A stretch of DNA of 20,135 bases from Dorea sp. (GTDB taxonomy: Bacteria > Bacillota_A > Clostridia > Lachnospirales > Lachnospiraceae): positions 1 through 20,135 of the forward strand of contig JAEDLC010000026.1 of the NCBI GenBank assembly GCA_016295505.1, read 5' to 3'. Shown one piece after another: positions 1 through 7,253 of the stretch. The notes under the pieces are model-generated. The model was not told the DNA's origin. It ran no database searches and worked only from the letters and a program-made list of their open reading frames with translations. The translations under genes were made by a program, and so were the position numbers. How positions within the stretch are numbered: position 1 is the first letter of the stretch; every line of letters starts with the position of its first letter.

Positions 1-2
1 GA

Positions 3-110
3 TCCATGATCAGCGGAACCGGATTGCCAATCTTTCCATATATCGCAGAAAAGCTGATTACCACAATGGTAACCAGCCTTCTTTCCTGTTTTTATTTTAT
101 TATCCTGTAA
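3..110 (+). CDS. C-terminal fragment of a membrane protein, probably sporulation protein YlbJ
   Basis: An open frame enters from the left edge and ends at TAA 108-110, giving the last 35 residues of a protein (about SMISGTGLPIFPYIAEKL, then a hydrophobic tail ending FIIL). The final stretch is a plausible membrane segment. The gene converges on the minus-strand coaD group, and only 15 bases separate the two stop codons. In Firmicutes ylbJ, a sporulation integral membrane protein of the nucleoside-recognition family, is often found beside coaD and rsmD, which is the main reason for the suggestion. The fragment is too short to prove it. What is seen is the frame and its hydrophobicity; the name is inferred from context. 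Confidence 0.5.
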   Translation, partial: SMISGTGLPIFPYIAEKLITTMVTSLLSCFYFIIL

Positions 111-125
111 ACATCTGATCCCGGA

Positions 126-812
126 TTAACCGTCATATTCTTCCTGAAAATCCATATCCGGTTCTTCATGATAGCCATCGTCATAGCCATCATTAGAGTA
201 AGTATCTTCCGTATAACCAGCATCAGCATATCCATTGCTGCCGTACTCAGCTTCCAGTCCTCTCGGTGACTGTTCCGGGATCTCAAGTTCCGCACGATTA
301 TTACGAACCATATCATAACATTCCTGCAGAGAATTAACCAGACCATCATATTTGGTCGTATAGCTGTCAAGCGTATGTCCGATAATGCTCTCTGCCTGAG
401 AAAGAAGATCATCGGTATACTGCATTGCACCGATACGAATATCATTGGCGTCACTGGTAGCATTATCCAGAATCTGCTGTGCCTGCTCAGTAGCAGCAGT
501 CACTATCTCGTTAGCCTGTGCATAGGCCTGCTGCATGATCTCATGCTCGCTGACCAGTTCACTGGTCTGAATCTGAGCATCCTCAATCAGACTGTCCGCC
601 TTTGCCTGTGCATCTGCCAAAATCGCATCTTTATTGGCAATGATCTTCTGGTAACGCTTTATCTCATCCGGTGTCTTCATGCGAAGTTCACGAAGAAGCT
701 CGTCCATCTGATCTTTATTAACAATAATCTTTGTTGTGGATAACGGCTGGAACTTACAACTGTCAATATACTCTTCAATTTCTTCAATAATCTGTTCAAT
801 ACGGCTGCTCAT
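126..812 (-). CDS. Coiled-coil protein with an acidic, tyrosine-rich tail; function unknown
   Basis: A 228-residue soluble protein. Residues about 58-165 are rich in Ala, Gln, Glu and Ile with heptad-like spacing, resembling the b/E-type stalk subunits of rotary ATPases or DivIVA-like coiled coils; such proteins are often loosely annotated as ATPase or ATP synthase B-like, but no nucleotide-binding motif is visible. From about residue 185 the chain becomes low-complexity and acidic, with Tyr repeated next to Gly, Asp or Glu. There is no signal peptide or membrane segment. It starts 21 bases after the coaD stop, behind a GGAG site, and is the last gene of the rsmD-coaD unit. A role in cell-envelope or division scaffolding is only a guess from the coiled coil. 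I see no clear terminator before the convergent neighbour. Confidence 0.85.
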   Translation of the reverse strand: MSSRIEQIIEEIEEYIDSCKFQPLSTTKIIVNKDQMDELLRELRMKTPDEIKRYQKIIANKDAILADAQAKADSLIEDAQIQTSELVSEHEIMQQAYAQANEIVTAATEQAQQILDNATSDANDIRIGAMQYTDDLLSQAESIIGHTLDSYTTKYDGLVNSLQECYDMVRNNRAELEIPEQSPRGLEAEYGSNGYADAGYTEDTYSNDGYDDGYHEEPDMDFQEEYDG

Positions 813-833
813 AATCTACACTCTCCTTTTTAA

Positions 834-1310
834 TTATTTCCGCTTTTTCTCAATATTCTCCAGCACAACCGGTGGTACAAATTGAGAAATATCCCCTCCA
901 AAAGCCGCCACTTCCTTTACTGTCGTAGAACTAAGATAGGAGTACTCCAGACTGGTCGTCAAAAATACCGTCTCAACATCAGGTTCCATCTTATGATTGG
1001 TCTGAGACATCTGAAGCTCATATTCAAAGTCCGTAATTGCCCGAAGACCCCTTATAACCATTCTTGCACCCGTCTTACGTGCAAAATCTACCAGTAATCC
1101 CTCGAACGGAATTATCTTAACATTTGGCATATCTTTTGTAACTTCACCTAACATTTTAACACGTTCTTCTACGGAAAACAACGGGGTTTTTGCCTTATTA
1201 TTCAATACTCCGACAATTAATTCATCTACCAGTTTGGATGATCGTTTGATCACATCCAGATGTCCATATGTAACGGGATCAAAGCTTCCCGGATAGATTG
1301 CTCTTAACAT
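834..1310 (-). CDS. coaD: Phosphopantetheine adenylyltransferase
   Basis: CoaD transfers AMP from ATP to 4'-phosphopantetheine, giving dephospho-CoA, the penultimate step of cytosolic coenzyme A synthesis. The 158-residue protein has the family's normal length. It shows the nucleotidyltransferase signature at the N-terminus (YPGSFDP, residues 6-12, then TYGH, 14-17), the RGLR motif (87-90) and the SSTTVKE segment (128-133) that corresponds to the second ATP-binding signature. The start codon overlaps the end of rsmD by seven bases, so the two are translationally coupled. The rsmD-coaD order is a very common pairing in Firmicutes. Nothing unusual is seen. Confidence 0.97.
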   Translation of the reverse strand: MLRAIYPGSFDPVTYGHLDVIKRSSKLVDELIVGVLNNKAKTPLFSVEERVKMLGEVTKDMPNVKIIPFEGLLVDFARKTGARMVIRGLRAITDFEYELQMSQTNHKMEPDVETVFLTTSLEYSYLSSTTVKEVAAFGGDISQFVPPVVLENIEKKRK

Positions 1311-1873
1311 ATTTCCTTCCTCCCTGTCTTCTCAAGGAATACATGCTTATTTGTTTTATAGACCTTCGTTTTCAGGACGGAGTAACCAAGATCTTCCACA
1401 TACGAAAAATCAGTCATCTTGGATGCTTCTACAATGATGACTCCAGCATCCGCCAGAAGATCAGAATCCGCAAGATATTCCAGCACCCTGCGTTCCAGCT
1501 CATGTTCATACGGAGGATCCATAAAAATATAGTCAAACTGCTTATCTCCTTCCAGTTTATAGAGCGCAGTCATGACATCCATAGACATCGTGATTCCTTT
1601 TTTCTCCAGATGAGTCCGCTTCAGATTCTCTTTAATGCATGCCATTGCTTTTGGATTCTTTTCCACGAATACGGCTTCCATGGCACCTCTGCTCAGAGCT
1701 TCGATTCCAATTCCTCCGCTTCCGGAAAACAGATCCAGGAACATACGATCATACAGATACGGTGCGATCATATTAAATAACGTTTCTTTAATTCTGTCTG
1801 TTGTCGGTCTGGTATCCATTCCTTCCAGTGTCTTTAACTGTATTCTTCTTGCACTTCCTGCAATCACTCTCAT
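1304..1873 (-). CDS. rsmD: 16S rRNA (guanine(966)-N2)-methyltransferase
   Basis: RsmD methylates N2 of G966 in 16S rRNA of the small subunit, using S-adenosylmethionine. The 189-residue protein begins MRVIAGSARR, typical of the family, and has TRPTTDRIKETLFN (21-34), the SAM-binding glycine loop DLFSGSGG (47-54) and the catalytic DPPY motif (119-122). An in-frame ATG exists at 1897, but only the ATG at 1873 has a ribosome site (AAGGGG about ten bases upstream) and matches the family start, so I use 1873. It overlaps coaD by seven bases and is preceded by a perfect-consensus promoter at 1913-1941. Confidence 0.96.
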   Translation of the reverse strand: MRVIAGSARRIQLKTLEGMDTRPTTDRIKETLFNMIAPYLYDRMFLDLFSGSGGIGIEALSRGAMEAVFVEKNPKAMACIKENLKRTHLEKKGITMSMDVMTALYKLEGDKQFDYIFMDPPYEHELERRVLEYLADSDLLADAGVIIVEASKMTDFSYVEDLGYSVLKTKVYKTNKHVFLEKTGRKEIC

Positions 1874-1912
1874 AGTATACAATCCCCTTATTATCATACA
1901 TGATTCTACATT

Positions 1913-1941
1913 ATTATAGATATGAGCAATGTAAATGTCAA
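1913..1941 (-). promoter_or_regulatory. Sigma-A promoter for rsmD-coaD-coiled-coil unit
   Basis: Read on the minus strand: TTGACA (1941-1936), 17-base spacer, TATAAT (1918-1913), a perfect match to the sigma-A consensus. It lies just after the ABC-class ATPase stop (1951) and about 40 bases before the rsmD start, so rsmD begins its own transcription unit. Confidence 0.85.
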
Positions 1942-1950
1942 TTCAGGCGG

Positions 1951-3669
1951 CTATTTTTTTGTAACAGTCCCCAGTTTTCGATATCGGTTCACGCAGGCAT
2001 AGATCTCCTGTTTTCGAGGCATTGCAAGATTCCCCGGAACACTGCTTCCCTCGCATACAGCAGAAAGTCCCTGCATACACAGCTTCTTCCATACTGCCTC
2101 TACCGCCTGTCCTACCGTCTTATGCCCGTCAAATATCTCTTCTTCCATACATCGAAGAATGTGCCCCAGGCTGGTCAGCTGTTCAGAATCTGCCAGCTGT
2201 TCTACGTATCTGAGATCAATCGTGTCATGATTCAGCATGACTCCGTCTCTTCCCATTGTTTTCATCTTGATTCGTCCTTTATGGCGAAGATTTCCATCTG
2301 GTTTTACAATTCTTTCTCCCGAAGGCATCTTAAGCTTGTCCTCCGGAATCTGAAGCCTTGGGTATGCCGATGCCGCTTCTCTGGCAATCTCTGTAATCTC
2401 CTTTGGCACATATCGTTCCATCTGAATGATATGATCCGCCACCTGAAAATAAGCCCCTGAACTTCCGGCTACGATGACAGAAGAAATTCCAAATTCATCA
2501 TAAATTGCCCGCACACGTTCTATAAACGGTGTGATCGGCTCCATATCACGATGGATGACCTGCTGCATCAATTCATCACGAACCATAAAGTTCGTTGCAC
2601 TGGTATCTTCATCAATCAAAAGAGTCGTCGCACCGGCCTCCATACTCTCCGTCACATTTGCAGCCTGAGAAGTACTTCCGCTTGCATCCTCCGTATCAAA
2701 TGCTGTCGTATCTTTGCCATTCGGAAGATCATTAATAAACATGGAGATATCCGTATGGCGGATACTTCTTCCATCCTCCGCACGGATCTTTACCGCACAC
2801 GGATCCGTTACCACATATTCTCTTCCATCACCGGCTATGTGAGGATATACTCCTGATTCCAGAGCCTTCAAGAGCGTAGATTTTCCATGATAACCGCCTC
2901 CGACAATCAGTGTTACCCCTCTTGGAATCCCCATTCCCTGCAGTTCTCCATGAAAAGGAAGCTTCATCGTCACTTTCATGGACTCCGGACTTTGAAACGC
3001 GATTGCCTGTTTCATCGGCCTCTGTGATACACCCGATTCCCGGGGGAGAATTGATCCATCCGCCACAAAAGCAATCAGGTTCTGTTCTTTCAGCTGATTG
3101 CGGATGTATTCCTGATCAACCGACAATTCCATGACTTTCTGCACCCTGGTCTTGTCAGCTTTCTTGTAATATAATGCCTTTTCCACACACTCCGGAAGAA
3201 AATCGAACAATATTCGAATCAGCTCCCCTGCATTGATCGTTCGGCCATTTGCAGGAAATCCCACCTCAAATCGTACCGTAATATCTCCATTTTTTTCATC
3301 AATCGTACAGGCCGTTCGATCCAGAATTTCCTGTCCGCATCTTGTGACAGAGATCATTCCGCTTTTTCCCGATCCTTTTGCCTGAAAAGAATACCTGTCA
3401 GTCTGATGTTGAAAGCTCCGGATCAGATAATCCGAAAGCGCAATGCGTTTATAAGGCTTATCATATAATTCAGCCGGAAAACCGGCATATTTCCCGGGTA
3501 CTTTCACACTTAATCTGGACGGAGATGCAAATGGATCTCCCTGGACATGCTCGATTGCAAGAAGATATCTTCCAAACTGATAGATACCTCTTGTATCTTT
3601 ATACGCCGGATATCCTCTGTGATCAATTCTGTTTAATATCTGTCGAAGTTCTTCTGATGTCTTTCCCAT
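1951..3669 (-). CDS. ABC-class P-loop ATPase of the COG3044/MRB1590-like family
   Basis: A 572-residue soluble protein matching the conserved but poorly characterised 'predicted ATPase of the ABC class' family. There are no membrane segments, so it is not a transporter. A Walker A loop (GGGYHGKST, 257-265), a signature-like segment (DASGSTSQAAN, about 328-338) and a Walker B (TTLLIDED, 348-355) are visible; the N-terminal ~230 residues and C-terminal ~150 residues are family-specific. The trypanosome relative MRB1590 belongs to an RNA-editing complex and binds RNA, so an RNA-linked role is possible but unproven here. The start is set by AGGAG overlapping the stop codon of the upstream pentapeptide gene, nine bases away, implying tight coupling. 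The protein begins MGKTSEELR, as expected for the family. Confidence 0.9.
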   Translation of the reverse strand: MGKTSEELRQILNRIDHRGYPAYKDTRGIYQFGRYLLAIEHVQGDPFASPSRLSVKVPGKYAGFPAELYDKPYKRIALSDYLIRSFQHQTDRYSFQAKGSGKSGMISVTRCGQEILDRTACTIDEKNGDITVRFEVGFPANGRTINAGELIRILFDFLPECVEKALYYKKADKTRVQKVMELSVDQEYIRNQLKEQNLIAFVADGSILPRESGVSQRPMKQAIAFQSPESMKVTMKLPFHGELQGMGIPRGVTLIVGGGYHGKSTLLKALESGVYPHIAGDGREYVVTDPCAVKIRAEDGRSIRHTDISMFINDLPNGKDTTAFDTEDASGSTSQAANVTESMEAGATTLLIDEDTSATNFMVRDELMQQVIHRDMEPITPFIERVRAIYDEFGISSVIVAGSSGAYFQVADHIIQMERYVPKEITEIAREAASAYPRLQIPEDKLKMPSGERIVKPDGNLRHKGRIKMKTMGRDGVMLNHDTIDLRYVEQLADSEQLTSLGHILRCMEEEIFDGHKTVGQAVEAVWKKLCMQGLSAVCEGSSVPGNLAMPRKQEIYACVNRYRKLGTVTKK

Positions 3670-3678
3670 ATTTCTCTC

Positions 3679-4380
3679 CTAATATCCGATGGCTTCCTCT
3701 CTGGTCATCCAGAAATGAATTCCCGTTGTGGAATCCATCCATCTGTCTTCATTAAAATCAGGCACTTCCACCCATTGCCCTTTTCGATACACAAAATTTT
3801 CATCTACCAGGGACCAGGCTTCCGTATATTCTTCCGATGCATCAAAACTCTTGATCGTTAACACCTTTGCTTTATTGCATCTGCAAGACGGAAGCGTCGC
3901 AGATGTTCGCTTTGCATCTGCGGGGATCAGCAGTTGAACCAGCCTGTCATTAAAACATTTTTTATATCCGAGAATCGGACCTGTCTCCGGACAGTGCATG
4001 CGAAACCATTGTGTCTCCTCATCCGATGTAACTCCGGTCAGAACTGCATATTCCAGAACTGCACCAAACAGATCGGCACCTTCAATATGACATCCGGACA
4101 TATCACAATACCGCATGGATGCCGTCCGCATATTGGCTCTTCTCAGATTTACATGCTTCATTGGACAACCATCCAGAAGCGCATTTTCAATACTGCTGTT
4201 CTGGAGATTTACTTCATCCAGAACCACATCTCTGAATTCGCTCAATGTAAAATCGATATTGTGCAGATCCCATCCGGTCAGATCCATATTGCAAAAGGAT
4301 TTTTCCCGAAATGAAAGTCTCTCGTCTTTTTGCCTGCTTTCAAGAGCTGCCTGAAGTTCTTCTCCGGATACCTTCTGCAT
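3679..4380 (-). CDS. Pentapeptide-repeat protein with a DUF5758-like C-terminal domain
   Basis: A 233-residue soluble protein. Residues about 22-115 carry imperfect pentapeptide repeats of the A(D/N)LXX type (for example NMDLTGWDL, DEVNLQNSSI, GADLFGAVLE), which fold as a right-handed square beta-helix. Residues about 128-233 form a second domain with a Cys pair (SCRC, 165-168), VLTIKSFD, DENFVYRKGQ and a C-terminal STTGIHFWMTREEAIGY. From memory this matches the domain named DUF5758, of unknown function. Pentapeptide proteins can mimic DNA or act as scaffolds; no such activity can be read here. The start has a GGAGG site nine bases upstream. It sits between the deacylase gene (41-base gap) and the ABC-class ATPase (9-base gap), probably in one transcript. 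Confidence 0.85.
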   Translation of the reverse strand: MQKVSGEELQAALESRQKDERLSFREKSFCNMDLTGWDLHNIDFTLSEFRDVVLDEVNLQNSSIENALLDGCPMKHVNLRRANMRTASMRYCDMSGCHIEGADLFGAVLEYAVLTGVTSDEETQWFRMHCPETGPILGYKKCFNDRLVQLLIPADAKRTSATLPSCRCNKAKVLTIKSFDASEEYTEAWSLVDENFVYRKGQWVEVPDFNEDRWMDSTTGIHFWMTREEAIGY

Positions 4381-4421
4381 GAATCCATCCCTCCTTCTCC
4401 CATCTGTTCTTCCGCAATTTT

Positions 4422-4958
4422 CTATAAATCAACAATTCGTGCCCTGTGATGAATCGCCGGCAGGAATTTGTTCAGAAGATCTTTGGTTTTAAATTTCAGA
4501 TGACTGGTATTGATTCCCGGATTACATCCGAACCATTCTGCCTCCGCAACCTCTTTATCTATAATAACCTGAACATAGTCATCCTCATCCGTCAGAAGAC
4601 CTGCTACACTGGCAGATCCCGGTGTCGTTCCAAGATGTTCCAGCATCTTTTCCGGTGGAGCAAATGACATGTGTGACACACCCAGCTTTTTACTGAAAGA
4701 GGATGTGTCAAAGGCTTTATTGGCAGGCATTACCAGCAGGAAAAAAGTTGTCTTTTTCTGATTGCATAAAAATACGTTCTTACGAATCTCTGTACCGATT
4801 GCCTCATCAATTGCAGCACATTCTTCCATGGATGCAGCCGGATCATTATCTACCTGTTCATAGGGAATCTTCAGTTTATCTAACATATCATACATTTTTC
4901 GTTCCAGCGGCATCCTCTCATCTGTCGGTGCCTTGGTTCTGATCTCGCTGATATACAT
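4422..4958 (-). CDS. Free-standing prolyl-tRNA-synthetase-associated (YbaK/ProX-type) deacylase
   Basis: A 178-residue member of the INS/YbaK superfamily. These trans-editing enzymes hydrolyse mischarged tRNAs, such as Ala-tRNA(Pro), that ProRS releases. Visible signatures are RKNVFLCNQKK (59-69, with the conserved Lys at 60), GTTPGSASVAGL (110-121) and GCNPGINTSHLKF (144-156). Many family members have His-Pro where this one has Asn-Pro, so substrate specificity is uncertain. No synthetase domain is attached, so it acts alone. The ATG at 4958 follows a strong GGAGG site. Its promoter (5015-5043) is divergent from the maf promoter. It is probably first in a unit with the pentapeptide protein and the ABC-class ATPase. 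Confidence 0.88.
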   Translation of the reverse strand: MYISEIRTKAPTDERMPLERKMYDMLDKLKIPYEQVDNDPAASMEECAAIDEAIGTEIRKNVFLCNQKKTTFFLLVMPANKAFDTSSFSKKLGVSHMSFAPPEKMLEHLGTTPGSASVAGLLTDEDDYVQVIIDKEVAEAEWFGCNPGINTSHLKFKTKDLLNKFLPAIHHRARIVDL

Positions 4959-5014
4959 AATATTATTTCCTCCATTTTATCTTTTTAGATATATCTGCTG
5001 TTTATCTTTTTTAC

Positions 5015-5043
5015 ATTATAGCGAATCTTATGATTCTTTGCAA
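5015..5043 (-). promoter_or_regulatory. Sigma-A promoter for the deacylase-pentapeptide-ATPase unit
   Basis: On the minus strand TTGCAA (5043-5038), 17-base spacer, TATAAT (5020-5015). It lies about 57 bases upstream of the deacylase start and is back to back with the maf promoter. Confidence 0.7.
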
Positions 5044-5069
5044 ACGATACATCTTTCTCTGTACAGTGT

Positions 5070-5099
5070 TTGATAATCCGGACAAGACTGTGTTATAAT
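5070..5099 (+). promoter_or_regulatory. Sigma-A promoter for maf
   Basis: TTGATA (5070-5075), 18-base spacer, TATAAT (5094-5099) with an upstream TGT that gives an extended -10. It lies about 40 bases before the maf start. Confidence 0.75.
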
Positions 5100-5138
5100 A
5101 TGATACATGTACAGCAAGAGGAAAAGGAGTATTTTAAC

Positions 5139-5723
5139 ATGAAATATATTTTAGCATCTGCTTCTCCGCGTCGTCGTGAACTGCTGACGCAGGCCGGTCT
5201 TTCCTATGAAGTAATTCCATCTGATGTGGAAGAAAAGATCACGCAGACGGTTCCCTGTAAGGTTGTCATGGAACTGGCACATCAGAAGTCATGGAATGTC
5301 TATGAGCAATATGTTCAAACGCACCGGGAGGACTTTGTCATCATCGGCGCAGACACGGTAGTTGTATATAATGAAGAGATTCTTGGAAAGCCTGCAGATG
5401 AGACGGAAGCACTTGATATGCTTTCTATGTTGTCAGACCGTACACATCAGGTCTATACAGGGGTGTCTCTTACAATCCACAAAAATAATCAGACATATAC
5501 CCATGATTTTTACGAAAGGACAGATGTGACCTTTTATCCGGTCTCCCGCACAGAACTTCTCTCTTATATTGATACCGGAGATCCACTGGATAAAGCCGGC
5601 GCATACGGTATTCAGGGGCCTTTTGCCATTCATATCAAAGAAATATCCGGAGACTATAACAATGTAGTGGGGCTTCCGATCGGAAGACTCTATCAGGAGA
5701 TGAAAAACCTCAACCTTCTGTAA
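5139..5723 (+). CDS. maf: Maf-family nucleoside triphosphate pyrophosphatase
   Basis: Maf proteins hydrolyse non-canonical or modified nucleoside triphosphates to monophosphates and are linked to septum inhibition in Bacillus. The 194-residue protein has the usual length and motifs: SASPRRREL (7-15), GADTVV (70-75), DKAGAYGIQG (151-160) and GDYNNVVGLP (171-180). An in-frame ATG at 5070 lies in the promoter itself, so the start at 5139 is chosen; it has AAAAGGAG about nine bases upstream and gives the family's MKYILASASP beginning. The DKAGAYGIQG form suggests the dTTP/UTP-type (YhdE-like) branch. It stands alone, flanked by a divergent promoter and a shared terminator. Confidence 0.95.
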   Translation: MKYILASASPRRRELLTQAGLSYEVIPSDVEEKITQTVPCKVVMELAHQKSWNVYEQYVQTHREDFVIIGADTVVVYNEEILGKPADETEALDMLSMLSDRTHQVYTGVSLTIHKNNQTYTHDFYERTDVTFYPVSRTELLSYIDTGDPLDKAGAYGIQGPFAIHIKEISGDYNNVVGLPIGRLYQEMKNLNLL

Positions 5724-5750
5724 AGCACAGTCATATTACATTCATTCAAA

Positions 5751-5785
5751 AAAATACCGGTCATGGAGTTCCATGCCGGTATTTT
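5751..5785. terminator. Bidirectional intrinsic terminator between maf and argD
   Basis: AAAATACCGG-T-CATGGA pairs with TCCATGCCGGTATTTT across a two-base loop, leaving a single bulged T. Flanking A-run and T-run give a U-tract on both strands, so it can stop maf rightward and argD leftward. It lies 27 bases after the maf stop and about 20 bases after the argD stop. Confidence 0.88.
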
Positions 5786-5805
5786 TGTAATTGCCAGAAG
5801 ACCTG

Positions 5806-7041
5806 TTAGCTGGCTTTCTTTGCATATTCAGCGGCTGCTTCTTCGATAGATTCACGCATAATACCTATCAGTTCATCAATCTGCTTCTTGGTAACGACAA
5901 GCGGTGGGATCATACGATTTACCTTATTTCCGATTGCTGTGATCAGAGCCATTCTGTCAAGGCAACCATGTTTTACGTCTACCGCGATTGGGATATCATA
6001 TTCACATCCTACCAGAAGTCCGCGTCCTCTTGCCTCTACCACGTGTGGAAGTTTTGCAAGTTCTGCCTTCATATAGTCACCCATTACTTTTGCATTTTCG
6101 CTCAGATTATTATCAAGAATCTCTGTTACAGCTGCAAGTCCGGCTGCACATGCAACACAATGTCCACCATAAGTAGAACCATGTGTTCCGGCTGTAAATG
6201 CTTTTGCAACTTTTGCTGATGCACAGCATGCTGCAAGTGGCATTCCGCCTCCGACTGCTTTAGCCATGGACACTGCATCCGGTTTTACACCATATCCCAT
6301 GAATGCCATCGGTGCACCTGTACGTCCCCATCCTGTCTGAACTTCATCAAACAGAAGCAGCAATCCTTTTTCATCGCAAAGTTTGCGAAGTCCCTCAATA
6401 AACTCCTGTGTTGCAGGACGCACACCACCTTCACCCTGTACAGGCTCGATCATGATAGCAATGGTATTTTCGGTGATCTTGGAAGCAAAATCTTCCAGAT
6501 TATTGAACTCTGCGTAAGAGAATCCAGGAAGCATAGGCTTAAATCCCATCTGGATTGCATTATCAGGCTGACCTGTTGCAGACATTGCACCGTAAGTTCT
6601 TCCATGAAAGCCCTGTTTTGCTGTGATTATGTGATATTTTTCCGGTCCGAAATTATCGACACCATATTTTCTTGCCATCTTAATCATACATTCATTGGCT
6701 TCTGTACCGGAATTCTGATAAAAAATCTTATCCATACCGATTGTATCACAGATTTTCTTTGCCAGAAGTGCCTGTGGAATGGTATATGGATAGTTAAATG
6801 TATGCATTATATCATCAACCTGATCTTTAATGGCAGCAACCACCTTAGGGTTACGGTTTCCCGCACTGTTAACAGCAACACCACCATAAAAATCAAGATA
6901 AGCGTTTCCTTCTTCGTCATACAGATACATGCCTTCTGCTCTTTCAGCGATGAAATCATAGCGCTCATATGTCTCCACCATGTACTTATTAACAATGTCT
7001 TTTAATTCCTGCGCTGTAAGACCCGTATCTTTCAGTCTCAT
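5806..7041 (-). CDS. argD: Acetylornithine/ornithine-type class III aminotransferase
   Basis: A 412-residue PLP-dependent class III aminotransferase. ArgD converts N-acetylglutamate semialdehyde to N-acetylornithine with glutamate as donor, the fourth step of arginine synthesis. Visible are NSGTEANE (phosphate-binding region), DEVQTGWGRTG (about 232-242) and the PLP lysine in SMAKAVGGG (Lys about 261). The closely related ornithine and 4-aminobutyrate aminotransferases cannot be fully excluded, but a candidate ArgR operator upstream favours arginine metabolism. The start at 7041 (MRLKDTGL) follows GAGGAG at normal spacing; an upstream in-frame ATG at 7083 has no ribosome site. No other arg genes are in the window. 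Confidence 0.85.
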   Translation of the reverse strand: MRLKDTGLTAQELKDIVNKYMVETYERYDFIAERAEGMYLYDEEGNAYLDFYGGVAVNSAGNRNPKVVAAIKDQVDDIMHTFNYPYTIPQALLAKKICDTIGMDKIFYQNSGTEANECMIKMARKYGVDNFGPEKYHIITAKQGFHGRTYGAMSATGQPDNAIQMGFKPMLPGFSYAEFNNLEDFASKITENTIAIMIEPVQGEGGVRPATQEFIEGLRKLCDEKGLLLLFDEVQTGWGRTGAPMAFMGYGVKPDAVSMAKAVGGGMPLAACCASAKVAKAFTAGTHGSTYGGHCVACAAGLAAVTEILDNNLSENAKVMGDYMKAELAKLPHVVEARGRGLLVGCEYDIPIAVDVKHGCLDRMALITAIGNKVNRMIPPLVVTKKQIDELIGIMRESIEEAAAEYAKKAS

Positions 7042-7081
7042 AATAAACTCCTCACTTTCATCCAATAATCTAATTATTAAC

Positions 7082-7118
7082 AAAAGAAAAAGGGCACCGT
7101 ATCAATGATACGGCACCC
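7082..7118 (-). terminator. Intrinsic terminator or attenuator in the argD leader
   Basis: On the minus strand GGGTGCCGTATCA pairs with TGATACGGTGCCC (13 pairs with two G-U wobbles), followed by TTTTTCTTTT. It starts only about 13 bases after the start site predicted from the upstream promoter and lies 40 bases before argD. A preceding GGGCA (about 7120-7124) could also pair with the 3' arm. Confidence 0.75.
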
Positions 7119-7137
7119 TTGCCCTTTAACGTAATAA

Positions 7138-7166
7138 AGTATATACCTGCATGAATCAAACGTCAA
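7138..7166 (-). promoter_or_regulatory. Sigma-A promoter for argD
   Basis: On the minus strand TTGACG (7166-7161), 17-base spacer, TATACT (7143-7138). It lies between the rpsU terminator and the argD leader hairpin. A weaker alternative (TTGATA, 18 bases, GTTAAT) overlaps the hairpin itself. Confidence 0.7.
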
Positions 7167-7167
7167 T
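7150..7167. promoter_or_regulatory. Candidate ArgR/AhrC operator (ARG box) over the argD promoter
   Basis: CATGAATCAAACGTCAAT (plus strand) resembles the Bacillus-type ARG box CATGAATAAAAATKCAAK, as I recall it, with the CATGAAT and TCAA ends intact. It covers the -35 and most of the spacer of the argD promoter, the expected place for a repressor. Confidence 0.5.
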
Positions 7168-7217
7168 ACTTTTTCTAATTATTTTTTATCTTTTTACAAC
7201 TGCATTTCAGGTATTAA

Positions 7218-7243
7218 AATAGAGTGCTGTAAAGCACTCTATT
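7218..7243 (-). terminator. Intrinsic terminator of rpsU
   Basis: An 11-pair stem AATAGAGTGCT/AGCACTCTATT with a four-base loop lies ten bases after the rpsU stop. On the minus strand it runs into TTTTAAT, a short U-tract. Confidence 0.8.
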
Positions 7244-7253
7244 CTTGCACATA

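Noticed and set aside
1900..2460. Plus-strand open frame antisense to the ABC-class ATPase
   Set aside because: Composition is that of a complementary-strand shadow (rich in His, Cys, Ser, Arg) and no ribosome site precedes it.
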